64,000 nt of DNA from assembly GCF_024189295.1 (NCBI RefSeq), contig NZ_JAIZEN010000001.1, positions 248,001 to 312,000 of the forward strand. Direction: 5' to 3'. The notes below the pieces were generated by a model. It made no database searches. It was not told the DNA's origin and worked only from the letters and a program-made list of their open reading frames with translations. Origin of the DNA: Halobacillus sp. A1. GTDB lineage: Bacteria; Bacillota; Bacilli; Bacillales; Halobacillaceae. Positions 17,096 through 25,722 of this stretch are shown here, one piece after another (positions within the stretch are counted from its first letter, which is position 1; each line of letters starts with the position of its first letter). Position numbers and translations under genes: made by a program.

Positions 17096-17818
17096 GTGAA
17101 GGTAGCAGCGATTATTCAAGCACGCATGGGGTCGACTCGTTTACCTGGTAAAGTGCTGAAGAAGGTTTTACAAAAGCCTCTTCTGGAATATCAGATTGAA
17201 CGTCTTAAACGCTGCAAGCTTATCGACCAGATTATAATAGCTACAAGCAGTAAGGTCGGTGATGATCCGATTGAACGACTGGCGCAGCAATTGTCGGTAG
17301 AGTGTTACAGGGGTTCTGAAGAAGATGTGCTTGCCCGGTATTATGAAGCGGCGGTAAGGTTCAATTCGGATGTGATCGTGCGTATGACTTCTGATTGCCC
17401 GCTTATCGACCCTCATGTCGTTGATCGAGTAACTGATGTTTACTTGAACGGCAGCTGGTCTTACGTTTCTAATACATTGATAAGGTCATATCCAAGAGGA
17501 ATGGATACAGAAGTTTTTTCTATTTCAACGTTACAGATCAGTCATCAAGAAGCCAAAGAGAAATCAGATCGTGAACACGTAACTTCCTATATGATCAAGG
17601 ACGCCCGCTTCACTTGTGAAAATGTATCCTATCAAAAAGACCAGAGCCGCCATCGGTGGACTGTAGATACAGAAGAAGATTTTCAATTGGTGAGACGTAT
17701 TATTGAGAAGCTTTACCCCTTAAATCCTCATTTCACACTCGAAGATTCACTTGCGCTCCTGCAGCGTCACCCTGAATGGTGTTTATTAAACCGTCATATC
17801 GAGCAGAAAAAAACATGA
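17096..17818 (+). CDS. pseF: Pseudaminic acid cytidylyltransferase, SpsF-type
   Basis: A 240-residue nucleotidyltransferase that activates pseudaminic acid to CMP-Pse. The N-terminal IIQARMGSTRLPGKVL is the CTP-binding signature. RMTSDCPLIDPHVVD holds the metal-binding Asp, and HRWTVDTEEDF is the SpsF-family C-terminal motif. It resembles the Bacillus SpsF type rather than the Campylobacter PseF sequence. The start is GTG with GAGGTGAT upstream, and the 3' end overlaps pseG by ATGA. Confidence 0.85.
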   Translation: MKVAAIIQARMGSTRLPGKVLKKVLQKPLLEYQIERLKRCKLIDQIIIATSSKVGDDPIERLAQQLSVECYRGSEEDVLARYYEAAVRFNSDVIVRMTSDCPLIDPHVVDRVTDVYLNGSWSYVSNTLIRSYPRGMDTEVFSISTLQISHQEAKEKSDREHVTSYMIKDARFTCENVSYQKDQSRHRWTVDTEEDFQLVRRIIEKLYPLNPHFTLEDSLALLQRHPEWCLLNRHIEQKKT

Positions 17819-18903
17819 AAATTATATTCCGGACAGATGCCTCTTCAGAAATCGGAACAGGTCATGTGATGCGCTGTCTGACACTGGCAGAGCAATTAAG
17901 GAATGCTGGAGCAAGTGTTACATTCATTTGCCGTGAGTTAAAAGGGGACCTCATTCATTTGATAAAAAAGAAAAACTTTTCAGTTTATGTGCTGCCTTAC
18001 AGTGGAGCAGCCCATGTAGGGGAAAGCCCGGACCATCCTCATGTACACTGGCTGCGAACAGACTGGAGGGTAGATAGTAAACAGACAAAGGAATATCTCA
18101 ATAATGAACAACCAATCGACTGGCTGATTATTGACCACTATGCCATTGATGCCAAGTGGGAAGAACAAATGAAGAGTTCGGTGCGGAAAATCATGGTCAT
18201 TGATGACTTAGCTGACCGTCCCCATGTGTGTGATATTCTTTTGGATCAAAACCTTTATAAAAATATGGAAAATCGCTACACAGGTCTGGTGCCTGAATCT
18301 TCTTTATCTCTGCTGGGTCCCTCATATATATTGTTCCGTCCAGAATTCCGGAAAGCCAGAAGCCGGCTTCACAATAGAAAAGGGAAGGTGAAACGAGTAC
18401 TTATAGCGTTTGGCGGAAGTGATCCGACAAATGAAACTATAAAAGCTATGAATGCTTTAAAACATTTGCATACGATAGATTTTTACGTCGATGTTGTAGT
18501 TGGCGAGACGAATCTGAAAAAGAAAAAAATCAAAGACATGTGTGAAGGTTTTCCTAACATCACCTATCATTGCCAGATCGATTATATGGCTGATCTTATG
18601 CTTCGTGCTGACCTGGCGCTCGGAGGCGGAGGAAGCACGACGTGGGAAAGGTGCTATCTTGGGTTACCTGCTGTAACCATAGAAATGGCGGTAAATCAAT
18701 CTGAAATTCTAATATTGTTGGCAGATAAAGGGGCGATATGTCATTTAGGGAAAAGTGAAAACGTGGGGGAGAGTGAAATAGCGAAATGCTTGGAACGCCT
18801 TCTAAAAAACCCTTCTGAAATCAAGCGAATGGCTGAAGCAGCGCTGGCACTCATAAGTAATCACAAAGAAGGAGCTGTAATTCGGCATATAATGGAGGGA
18901 TGA
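17815..18903 (+). CDS. pseG: UDP-2,4-diacetamido-2,4,6-trideoxy-beta-L-altropyranose hydrolase
   Basis: A 362-residue GT-B-like hydrolase that removes UDP before PseI acts. The N-terminal FRTDASSEIGTGHVMRCLTLA contains the catalytic His17. The C-terminal half has LIAFGGSDPTNET and LALGGGGSTTWERCYLGLP, the UDP-binding loop. ATG 17815 overlaps the pseF stop (ATGA). The pathway order PseF-G-H-I supports translational coupling. Confidence 0.88.
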   Translation: MKIIFRTDASSEIGTGHVMRCLTLAEQLRNAGASVTFICRELKGDLIHLIKKKNFSVYVLPYSGAAHVGESPDHPHVHWLRTDWRVDSKQTKEYLNNEQPIDWLIIDHYAIDAKWEEQMKSSVRKIMVIDDLADRPHVCDILLDQNLYKNMENRYTGLVPESSLSLLGPSYILFRPEFRKARSRLHNRKGKVKRVLIAFGGSDPTNETIKAMNALKHLHTIDFYVDVVVGETNLKKKKIKDMCEGFPNITYHCQIDYMADLMLRADLALGGGGSTTWERCYLGLPAVTIEMAVNQSEILILLADKGAICHLGKSENVGESEIAKCLERLLKNPSEIKRMAEAALALISNHKEGAVIRHIMEG

Positions 18904-18907
18904 TGGA

Positions 18908-19468
18908 ATGGCTGCAGATTTGCACAGATATACATTAAAGAATGTAGAAAAATCTAATTTGAACTTGATTTTAACATGGCGGAACTCACCAGTAATTAAG
19001 GAAGCAATGTACAGTGATCATGAAATTACGATGGAAGAGCATCTTGCATGGTACAAAAAAATAGAGGAGCAAAAGAGCGTCATTGCTAAGTTGTTTATTC
19101 ACGATGAAACGCCGCTCGGACTCGTCAACTTTTCAAACATCGATACGAGAAATAATAAATGTATGTGGGGTTTTTATATAGGTGCCGATCCGGCTCCGAG
19201 GGGGGCGGGGACGGCATTAGGTATACTAGCTTTAGATTATATTTTTGACAAGAAGGGTTTCCGTAAAGTATGCGCAGAAGTGCTGGAAGCCAACAGTCGA
19301 AGCTTGAACTTTCATAAGAAGATGGGCTTCCAGGAAGAGGGGCGGTTTCAAAAGCATGTATGGAAGACGGAGAGGTTTATGGATGTCATTCCTATGAGAA
19401 TATTTAAAGATGAATGGCCGCATGTGAAACAAAGGTTGTTAGGAGAGATGGGGGGGAAGGAAGCATGA
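18908..19468 (+). CDS. pseH: UDP-4-amino-sugar N-acetyltransferase (GNAT)
   Basis: A 186-residue GNAT-fold enzyme that acetylates the 4-amino group of the PseC product with acetyl-CoA. WRNSPVIKEAMYSDHEITMEEHLAWY is the usual PseH substrate-side start. The acetyl-CoA loop is near APRGAGTALGI, and LEANSRSLNFHKKMGFQEEG is the GNAT C-terminal motif. The start is ATG with GGAGGGATG upstream, 4 nt after pseG. The stop region overlaps the pseI start. Confidence 0.85.
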   Translation: MAADLHRYTLKNVEKSNLNLILTWRNSPVIKEAMYSDHEITMEEHLAWYKKIEEQKSVIAKLFIHDETPLGLVNFSNIDTRNNKCMWGFYIGADPAPRGAGTALGILALDYIFDKKGFRKVCAEVLEANSRSLNFHKKMGFQEEGRFQKHVWKTERFMDVIPMRIFKDEWPHVKQRLLGEMGGKEA

Positions 19469-20511
19469 ACTCTATTGTAATTAAGGACAAAATAATTGGT
19501 GGAGACCATCCTCCTTTCATCATTGCGGAAATGTCAGGAAACCATAATCAATCCTTACAAAAAGCTTTAGAAATCGTGGAGAAAGCAGCTAGTGCAGGGG
19601 TGCACGCATTAAAACTGCAAACTTATACAGCAGATACGATGACACTCGATCTCTCTCAAGGAGATTTTTCATTGGATGAAAATAATCAATGGAATCATTC
19701 ATCTTTATATAAACTGTATGAGCAGGCCCACACGCCCTGGGAATGGCATCAGCCCATCTTCGACCGTTGTGCGGAGCTTGGAATCCTGGGCTTCAGCTCT
19801 CCTTTTGATGAAACAGCTGTTGATTTTTTGGAATCCCTTTCCGTTCCATGCTACAAAATTGCTTCCTTTGAAAATACCGATTTACCCTTGATTCGGAAAG
19901 CGGCAAAAACGGGCAAACCATTAATCATTTCAACTGGCATGGCTACAGTAGCTGAAATAGATGAGGCGGTACGTACGGCAAGAGAATCTGGATGCAGCGA
20001 CCTGATTCTATTAAAATGCACAAGTACCTATCCGGCCACTCCCGAATATTCTAATGTCCGCACCATCCCTCACTTGAAAACATTATTTAAGTGCCACACT
20101 GGACTATCTGACCATACGCTTGGGTTAGGGGCGGCTGTCGCAAGTGTAGCTTTAGGAGCAGTAGTCATAGAAAAACACTTGACCTTATCAAGAAAAGAGG
20201 GAGGAGTGGATTCAGCCTTTTCTATGGAGCCTGAGGAATTGCAAGCTCTTGTCGACGAGTCTAAGAGAGCTTGGGAGGCACTCGGGGAGGTCAGTTATGG
20301 ACAGACCGCCAGTGAAAGCTCATCAAGACAATATCGCCGAACTTTATATGTAGTCCAGGATGTAAAAGCCGGGGAAGTTTTCACTAAGAAAAATATAAGA
20401 GCTATTCGCCCAGGCTACGGATTACCTTCTAAGTATATGGATATTATACTAGGCAAGAAAGCTGCTGCAGATATTAAAAAAGGAACACCGGTGAGCTGGA
20501 AACTGATATAA
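19465..20511 (+). CDS. pseI: Pseudaminic acid synthase
   Basis: A 348-residue NeuB-family enzyme that condenses the 6-deoxy-diacetamido-altrose with phosphoenolpyruvate to form Pse5Ac7Ac. It has an N-terminal TIM barrel (HALKLQTYTADTMT, FSSPFDETAVDFLE, GLSDHTLGLGAA, IEKHLTLSRKEGGVDSAFSMEP) and a C-terminal SAF/antifreeze-like domain from about residue 285. The ATG overlaps the pseH stop (ATGA). It is the last gene of the block and is followed by a terminator. Confidence 0.9.
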   Translation: MNSIVIKDKIIGGDHPPFIIAEMSGNHNQSLQKALEIVEKAASAGVHALKLQTYTADTMTLDLSQGDFSLDENNQWNHSSLYKLYEQAHTPWEWHQPIFDRCAELGILGFSSPFDETAVDFLESLSVPCYKIASFENTDLPLIRKAAKTGKPLIISTGMATVAEIDEAVRTARESGCSDLILLKCTSTYPATPEYSNVRTIPHLKTLFKCHTGLSDHTLGLGAAVASVALGAVVIEKHLTLSRKEGGVDSAFSMEPEELQALVDESKRAWEALGEVSYGQTASESSSRQYRRTLYVVQDVKAGEVFTKKNIRAIRPGYGLPSKYMDIILGKKAAADIKKGTPVSWKLI

Positions 20512-20513
20512 AT

Positions 20514-20549
20514 AGAAAAAGAGAAAGCCTTGGCTTCCTCTTTTTTTAG
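20514..20549. terminator. Bidirectional terminator after pseI
   Basis: Stem AAGAGAAAGCC / GGCTTCCTCTT with A-rich and T-rich ends serves pseI on the plus strand and the convergent gene on the minus strand. Confidence 0.8.
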
Positions 20550-20554
20550 TTCAC

Positions 20555-21181
20555 TCACTCTTCACCCTCTTCTTCACTGGAACGGAAGATGACAGGGCAT
20601 TGTGGCGGTCGAATAGGGGCTGGACATGGAGTGGGGAGATTTTCTCTAGGCTCACAGAATTCAGTCAAGACTTCAACGGTGACAGGGAATGTGGATTGGA
20701 TGCTTTGGCATAAACTCACGTTAATAATCGCATCGATCGTCGCCCCGAATGATGTGTCTCCAGGGTCGCAAGTCAATGTACATATGAAGCAATCAGCGTC
20801 AGTGTACGTAACATCAATCTCCGTACCTTCAGGGGCACAGAGAATGACCTGCTCACAGCGGGAAAGATCCAACTCTATCTCTTCCAAAGTATTAAGGTTG
20901 GTCGGAATAAAAAGGGTGAGCGTGAAGTTCTTGCGGATGGAAACTAATTGGAGAATCGTTTCAGCACCATCAATAATGAACGTGCGATCTTCACGTTCTA
21001 AAATATCCACACTACTAGGCGTTACTTCACAAGTTACATCTGCTGTGTCGAAATCATCACATTCAAGGTCTTCAGGCAGCGCCTCATCAACTAAAGTCAA
21101 TTCAAAAGACGCTTCGTTTACGATCCAGTCGTAAACTTTATCTACATTTACACATAATAATTCCTGGCGATCTGTCTTCAT
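20555..21181 (-). CDS. Cys-rich protein of unknown function, possibly a spore coat or surface protein
   Basis: A 208-residue acidic protein with about a dozen cysteines spread through the chain. It has no signal peptide or membrane segment. The N-terminus has ELLCVNVDKVYDWIVNEASFELTL; the middle is beta-rich with Thr/Val/Ile; the tail is Pro/Cys-rich (PCPAPIRPPQCPV) and ends SSEEEGEE. I do not recognise a characterised family. The Cys content, Pro-rich tail and single-gene layout are like spore coat or exosporium proteins of Bacillaceae, which is only an analogy. The start at 21181 is 8 nt after GGAGG; the adjacent ATG at 21184 is the alternative, and a farther ATG at 21205 has no such site. 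Confidence 0.65.
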   Translation of the reverse strand: MKTDRQELLCVNVDKVYDWIVNEASFELTLVDEALPEDLECDDFDTADVTCEVTPSSVDILEREDRTFIIDGAETILQLVSIRKNFTLTLFIPTNLNTLEEIELDLSRCEQVILCAPEGTEIDVTYTDADCFICTLTCDPGDTSFGATIDAIINVSLCQSIQSTFPVTVEVLTEFCEPRENLPTPCPAPIRPPQCPVIFRSSEEEGEE

Positions 21182-21205
21182 CATAGACCCCTCCAAATTT
21201 CTCAT

Positions 21206-21519
21206 GCTGACGTTATTTTTCCGTTTTGTTTCATTTGGAGCTGTGGCAGTAAGAAAAAATTCTTATATAAGTAGTCTGATATAATTATATGGAAAAGACG
21301 AACTTGAAATGCTTAATTAGGAAGTTATAAATATTAAAACATTCCTGGATTTATAGAATACATTAATTAAAAATTCAAACGTAAAGGGGAGCGGCAATGG
21401 GCGCAGTGTAAAGGGGAACATCCGGCTATTCCCTGTTCTACCCTGATGCGCTGACTTAATTTACATTTCTTCACAATGCAAAAAAAGCCACTGCTTGCAA
21501 GCAGTGACCGTTCATCAAA
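21206..21519. other. Non-coding stretch between two minus-strand genes
   Basis: AT-rich sequence with the leader of the Cys-rich gene (CATATAATTATA near 21275-21290 on the minus strand resembles part of a late-sporulation -10, not firm) and a richer G+C block at 21383-21460. No reading frame is supported. Confidence 0.4.
21480..21506 (-). terminator. Terminator of the superoxide dismutase gene (minus strand)
   Basis: Perfect hairpin CACTGCTTGCAAGCAGTG followed on the minus strand by GGCTTTTTTT. Confidence 0.88.
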
Positions 21520-22131
21520 TTATTCAATAACTCCACAGGCTATACGACTCCCAGCATCTCCGGATGGTTGTGATTCATGATCATCAGGGTTTTCATGAAT
21601 AACAAGGGCAGTCCCGTCTCCATCTAGTAAGGACATGGCTTCTCCTTTGTTTAATGTGACGCCTTCTGCCGTGACTTCTTCATCCACAGTCCCCTCTTCA
21701 TCTGCTGTCACATTAGGCAGGTCACCAGCATGAGGACCATCTTCGGATTGTGTGCCGTGACTTACATCATCCGGGTTGAAATGACTGCCAGCCGACTCAA
21801 AATCTGGCTCTTCACACAAACCAGCTTCGTGAATATGAAATCCATGGTCTCCTTCAGGAATTTCTTCAGCCTGTAAATGGATAAGTACCCCGTCTTCCTG
21901 TTCAATTAATTCCGCTGATCCAGCAGCATTCCCTTCACTGGTCCTCAGCTCAACGGCTACCATTTCATTAGAACCGGACTCCTCTGCTTCATCAGTATTT
22001 GCTTGTTGTTCCTGAGAGGTGTTTTCATCTCCTGTATCCGGTGCGTCTGATTGCGTGTCATCCCCACTGTTGCAGGCGGCCAAAAGGAAAGAAAGCGCCA
22101 GTGACATAAATAATAGAACCCATTTATTCAT
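21520..22131 (-). CDS. sodC: Cu/Zn superoxide dismutase-like lipoprotein
   Basis: A 203-residue lipoprotein with signal peptide and lipobox LLAAC, an acidic linker (about 22-55), then a SOD_Cu domain. All metal ligands of a full enzyme appear: GFHIHE, SAGSHFNP, VSHG, GPHAGDLPN and ALVIHE; the active-site Arg is in GSRIACG. The two disulfide cysteines (GLCEEP and RIACG) are present. B. subtilis YojM is described as lacking some copper ligands, so this copy looks more likely to be active. It would act outside the membrane against superoxide. It is monocistronic. Confidence 0.88.
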   Translation of the reverse strand: MNKWVLLFMSLALSFLLAACNSGDDTQSDAPDTGDENTSQEQQANTDEAEESGSNEMVAVELRTSEGNAAGSAELIEQEDGVLIHLQAEEIPEGDHGFHIHEAGLCEEPDFESAGSHFNPDDVSHGTQSEDGPHAGDLPNVTADEEGTVDEEVTAEGVTLNKGEAMSLLDGDGTALVIHENPDDHESQPSGDAGSRIACGVIE

Positions 22132-22284
22132 GAGAAAACTCCTTTAATCTTAGTGTAAATTTAATTGACGCTGAATGTTCCATATAAACCTATATTTTAC
22201 AAATTATATCTTTTTGACTATATATAAAATCCTTTAATTTTCATAAAAGTTAATATATAGTAATAATTAGAACATTCTAATTAT

Positions 22285-22313
22285 TTGCTTAAACAATACT
22301 AACTGGTTAGTAT
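22285..22313 (+). promoter_or_regulatory. Promoter overlapped by a TetR-type palindrome
   Basis: TTGCTT (22285-22290), 17-bp spacer, TAGTAT (22308-22313). The perfect 18-bp palindrome ATACTAACTGGTTAGTAT (22296-22313) covers the spacer and -10. Its size and symmetry fit a TetR-family repressor; the regulator is not in the window. Confidence 0.6.
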
Positions 22314-22514
22314 GTCGATGGATCATTTTGTAGGGCTAAGTAAAAAGTTTGGATGACTTTCTATAAATGGTGATTCATTGACAGGGGAGGGTACATGCTC
22401 TAATACTTCATGGTTTCGTCATTATCATCATCAGGGTGGCTCAAAATTTCCTCGACCTTCAAGAACTATTTGTGAAGAAAGATTTAACCTTTTAAGATAC
22501 ATACTTGACGACTA

Positions 22515-22529
22515 TTGAAAGCGCTGTCA
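22515..22529. promoter_or_regulatory. CcpA catabolite-responsive element (cre)
   Basis: TTGAAAGCGCTGTCA fits the cre consensus WTGNAANCGNWNNCW at every position. It lies about 26 nt upstream of the SDR start, a position that would block transcription when glucose is plentiful. Confidence 0.7.
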
Positions 22530-22554
22530 ATGCATCTTGAAACTTGGGGGGGAT

Positions 22555-23310
22555 ATGATGAGGCTGGATAAAAGGAATGCGATTATAACGGGAGGAGCAA
22601 GTGGAATTGGAAGAGCTGCGGCATTATTGATGGCAAAAGAGGGGGCGTCGGTGCTCGTCTGCGACCGTAATCAAAAGCAAGGAGAAGAAACGGTGCGATT
22701 GATTGAGGCCGGGGGAGGCGAAGCTCTGTTTCATAAGATAGATGTGGCGAAAGAAGAAAGTGTTAAAAGAGTCATTTCATATGCAGAACATAACCTGGGA
22801 AGTATTGATGTACTATTCAATAATGCAGGCGTTGGAGGTGAGGAGAAGAAACTGCATGAGTTGACTGAAGAAGAATGGGATTACGTCGTTGATATAAATT
22901 TAAAGGGCGTGTTCTTTGGGATGAAGCATGCTGTCCCTCACATGATGGACCAGAAGAAGGGTGCGATCATTAATACCTCCAGTCTGCTTGGTTTTAAAGG
23001 TAAAAAAAGAGTAGGGCCATACAATGCTTCTAAAGCCGGGCTTGTGACGCTTACAAAGAATGCCGCTTTAGAGTATGGAAGATATGGAGTTCGTGTCAAC
23101 GCTGTAGCTCCAGGTGTCATCGATACAGCAATAGTGGATGGTTGGAAACAAGATGAAAGAAAATGGGGGCTTATGTCGGCTGCCAACGCCATGGGACGTA
23201 TCGGCAAACCAGAAGAAGTAGCAGAAGCGGTAGTATTTTTGGCCTCAGATCAATCCTCTTACATAACGGGGGAGACGTTAATGGTAGACGGGGGAGGTCT
23301 GACATTTTAA
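22555..23310 (+). CDS. Short-chain dehydrogenase/reductase
   Basis: A classical SDR of about 251 residues using NAD(P). Motifs: [12 protein letters not shown] (cofactor binding), NNAGVGG, the catalytic Ser in [20 protein letters not shown] with the catalytic Tyr and Lys, and the C-terminal [15 protein letters not shown]. The substrate cannot be read. ATG 22555 and 22558 are both served by the GGGGGG just upstream. It precedes an acyl-CoA ligase gene by 236 nt (with a repeat between) and lies behind a cre site. A role in fatty acid or alcohol catabolism is inferred. Confidence 0.8.
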   Translation: MMRLDKRNAIITGGASGIGRAAALLMAKEGASVLVCDRNQKQGEETVRLIEAGGGEALFHKIDVAKEESVKRVISYAEHNLGSIDVLFNNAGVGGEEKKLHELTEEEWDYVVDINLKGVFFGMKHAVPHMMDQKKGAIINTSSLLGFKGKKRVGPYNASKAGLVTLTKNAALEYGRYGVRVNAVAPGVIDTAIVDGWKQDERKWGLMSAANAMGRIGKPEEVAEAVVFLASDQSSYITGETLMVDGGGLTF

Positions 23311-23340
23311 ATTGATAGCTTTGCGGTGGTCTTTTTAACT

Positions 23341-23480
23341 CTTCTGGAAGCTTCAGTTTCGATTTATCTTCGGTGTTTCATTTGGGGGTTGAAGGTCGGG
23401 AATTCACTCTCTGTCGACGGAAGCACGGTGAGCTACCTCGGCTATGCCCATGTCAGATCTCATCATGTACTGTAATCCTG
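23341..23480. repeat. Palindromic intergenic repeat, divergent copy D-prime
   Basis: The head CTGGAAGCTTCAGTTTCGA (23344-23362) resembles the head of copies A and B. The core from 23394 (GGTCGGGAATTCACTC, then GCACGGTGAGCTACCTCGGCT and TCTCATCATGTACTGTAATC) matches the reverse complement of copy D at 25723-25818. The arms are decayed compared with copies A, C and E. Confidence 0.6.
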
Positions 23481-23546
23481 ATAAAGAACTTGGCAATTAT
23501 GAAAAATCATAAAATCAGCCTAATTTGAAAAGGGAGGAATCATGAA

Positions 23547-25157
23547 ATGAATCAAGTATGGAAAGAGCATTACCCAAGCCATATACGAACAGAAGTTGAT
23601 ATTCCTAATGTCCCTCTTACTTATTTATTACAGCAAACCGTTCATCAGTATCCTGACCAGCCTGCTTTATCTTTTTATGGAAATGAAACAAGTTATAGAA
23701 CCCTGGCAGTTCAGAGCGCCGCTTTTGCAGCATCTTTACAGGATGCCGGGGGTAAAAAAGGAGACCGGGTGGCCATAATGCTGCCTAATTGTCCACACTA
23801 CGTAATCGCCTATTACGGCACTTTACAGGCGGGAGCTGTTGTCACTCAAGTGAATCCTATGCTGGTTGATCGCGAACTTCAGCACATTTTAGTAGATTCA
23901 GGTGCCGAAACAATAGTCATATATTCTCCGCTTCTGCCAGTTTTAGATAAAATCAAAGAGCAAACATCGATTAAAAATGTAATCGTAGTAGAGTTAGGAG
24001 AGGAAAATGAGTATTCAGAGGATGTGGCGGAGTTCACTTCATTCTTAAAAAGAGCTCCCGGCAGTCCTGAACCAGTAGAAATTGAGCCTGGTGAAGATTT
24101 AGCCGTATTGCAATATACGGGAGGAACGACCGGTCGTTCTAAAGGAGCGATGTTGACTCATCGAAACCTCGTTGCTAATGTTGTTCAGACCTATGAATAT
24201 TTTAAGGATGAAATGGAAATGGGAAAGGAACGATGTCTGACAGTCATTCCTTTATTCCACGTGTTCGGTATGACATCATGCATGAACCTGTCGATTTTCT
24301 CAGGAGCCACTAGTATTTTACTGCCACGATTCGAATTACAAGAAGTACTCGAAACGATAAAAAAAGAACAGCCCACCATGTTTCCAGGAGTACCTACCAT
24401 GTATGTCGGGATCACCAGCCATCCCCAAGCTGAAGATTATGGTATAGAGAGCATCAATGTATGTAATAGCGGCAGTGCGCCAATGCCGCAGGAATTGATG
24501 AGGAGTTTTGAAGCTAAGACTGGTGCCCGTGTTTTTGAAGGATATGGACTGTCGGAAACAGCACCAGTCACTCACTGCAATCCATTATTCGGGGAAAGGA
24601 AACCGGGCAGCGTCGGAATAGGTGTGCCCTCTACTGATTATAAAATTGTCGACGTCGAAACGGGCACGGAAGAATTGCCTGTCGGAGAACAAGGGGAAGT
24701 GGTCATTCGTGGGCCTCAAGTAATGAAAGGCTACTGGCAAATGGAAGAAGAAACCAAGATCGCCCTGAGAGATGGGTGGTTGTACACTGGAGATATCGGA
24801 AGGATGGACGATGAAGGCTACCTCTATATCGTAGACAGAAAAAAGGACATCATTATCGCAAGCGGATTCAACGTCTATCCGAGGGAAGTCGAGGAAGTAC
24901 TGTATGAACATCCGGATATCCAGGAAGCTGTCGTCATTGGCATTCCTGATGAATACCGTGGAGAAAGTGTAAAAGCCGTACTCGTTCTGAAGGAAGGTCG
25001 GAAAGCTTCAGAAGAAGAATTGATTTCATACTGCCGTGACCATATGGCGGCATACCGTGTCCCGAAAGAAATCGAATTTCGTACGGAGCTTCCGAAGACG
25101 AATGTAGGGAAGATCTTAAGACGTACGATACGCGAAGAGTCATCACGTAAAGTGTGA
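23547..25157 (+). CDS. Long-chain fatty acid-CoA ligase (AMP-forming)
   Basis: A 536-residue ANL-superfamily enzyme that activates fatty acids with ATP and CoA for beta-oxidation or lipid synthesis. Seen: YTGGTTGRSKGAMLTHRN (ATP-binding P-loop), FEGYGLSETAPVTH, DGWLYTGDIGRMDDEGYLYIVDRKKDIIIASGFNVYPREVEEVL, and the C-terminal PKTNVGKILRR with the catalytic Lys. It is LcfB/YhfL-like in length and motifs. The start is preceded by GGGAGG; that site is also followed by a two-codon ORF, ATG AAA TGA, whose stop overlaps the real ATG. A terminator follows. Confidence 0.9.
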   Translation: MNQVWKEHYPSHIRTEVDIPNVPLTYLLQQTVHQYPDQPALSFYGNETSYRTLAVQSAAFAASLQDAGGKKGDRVAIMLPNCPHYVIAYYGTLQAGAVVTQVNPMLVDRELQHILVDSGAETIVIYSPLLPVLDKIKEQTSIKNVIVVELGEENEYSEDVAEFTSFLKRAPGSPEPVEIEPGEDLAVLQYTGGTTGRSKGAMLTHRNLVANVVQTYEYFKDEMEMGKERCLTVIPLFHVFGMTSCMNLSIFSGATSILLPRFELQEVLETIKKEQPTMFPGVPTMYVGITSHPQAEDYGIESINVCNSGSAPMPQELMRSFEAKTGARVFEGYGLSETAPVTHCNPLFGERKPGSVGIGVPSTDYKIVDVETGTEELPVGEQGEVVIRGPQVMKGYWQMEEETKIALRDGWLYTGDIGRMDDEGYLYIVDRKKDIIIASGFNVYPREVEEVLYEHPDIQEAVVIGIPDEYRGESVKAVLVLKEGRKASEEELISYCRDHMAAYRVPKEIEFRTELPKTNVGKILRRTIREESSRKV

Positions 25158-25191
25158 TCCGATCTGCTTCCACTCTCTATAGTTAGACTTG

Positions 25192-25229
25192 TACTCCCAT
25201 GAGTTAGTAAGAACTTATGGGAGTTTTTT
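25192..25229 (+). terminator. Terminator of the acyl-CoA ligase gene
   Basis: Stem ACTCCCATGAGTT / AACTTATGGGAGT followed by TTTTTT. Confidence 0.85.
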
Positions 25230-25280
25230 ATTACTATGTTAAAAGTCGTTGTTAGTTTTCATAATAGAATTAATGAATGA

Positions 25281-25500
25281 TACGGCAGGATAATTGAAGA
25301 CTTAATTCCGAGATTTTAGTGAGAGTTAGGGACTCCGGGAAACGGATCGCTTTCCGTGGGCGTGCGCTGAGCCTCCTCAGGCTACGCCTTCCGGGGTCTC
25401 ACCTAACCCGCGTATCCCACAGGAGTCTCACCGTTTCCCTCCGCCCCATGCGCTATAAATGTTCTCGGAATCGCTATCATTCAATTCTGTCTAGTATGAA
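25281..25500. repeat. Palindromic intergenic repeat, copy C
   Basis: The head GGCAGGATAATTGAAGACTT begins at 25284. The core at 25331-25447 is bounded by GGGAAACGG (25337-25345) and CCGTTTCCC (25431-25439). It is the same subtype as copy B. The right limit is approximate. Confidence 0.75.
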
Positions 25501-25722
25501 GAAGTTTTCATTAAACTATAATGTTAGAACCTACCAGAACGCTTACCTTATGATTATGCAAAATTATTTCCTTTCTCAGTATGGTAATTAGTTCTTGTTT
25601 AACCTATTCTATTGAGGTTGTACCTTCTTCCCTAAGCTATTCGAAAGAAGGTTTTCAATCACAGGGATCTCTTTTTAATTATATTACTGCTTCAGTTGTT
25701 TCAGTTATGCTCACAAACGCAA

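Larger units (their letters stand above)
22132..22554. other. Long leader region upstream of the SDR gene
   Basis: AT-rich up to about 22330. It holds the palindromic operator and promoter at 22285-22313 and the CcpA site at 22515-22529. A 14-codon frame at 22312-22356 has no convincing ribosome binding site. A GGGGAGGG followed by ATG CTC TAA near 22385-22403 looks like a start that ends at once, possibly the remnant of a lost gene. Confidence 0.45.

Noticed and set aside
1-20511. Prophage or integrative element
   Set aside because: No integrase, transposase, attachment-site repeat or phage structural gene was seen. The glycan genes have their own operon layout.
25319-25591. 90-codon open frame over repeat copy C
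   Set aside because: It coincides with the repeat core, and the composition shifts to AT-rich nonsense after it.
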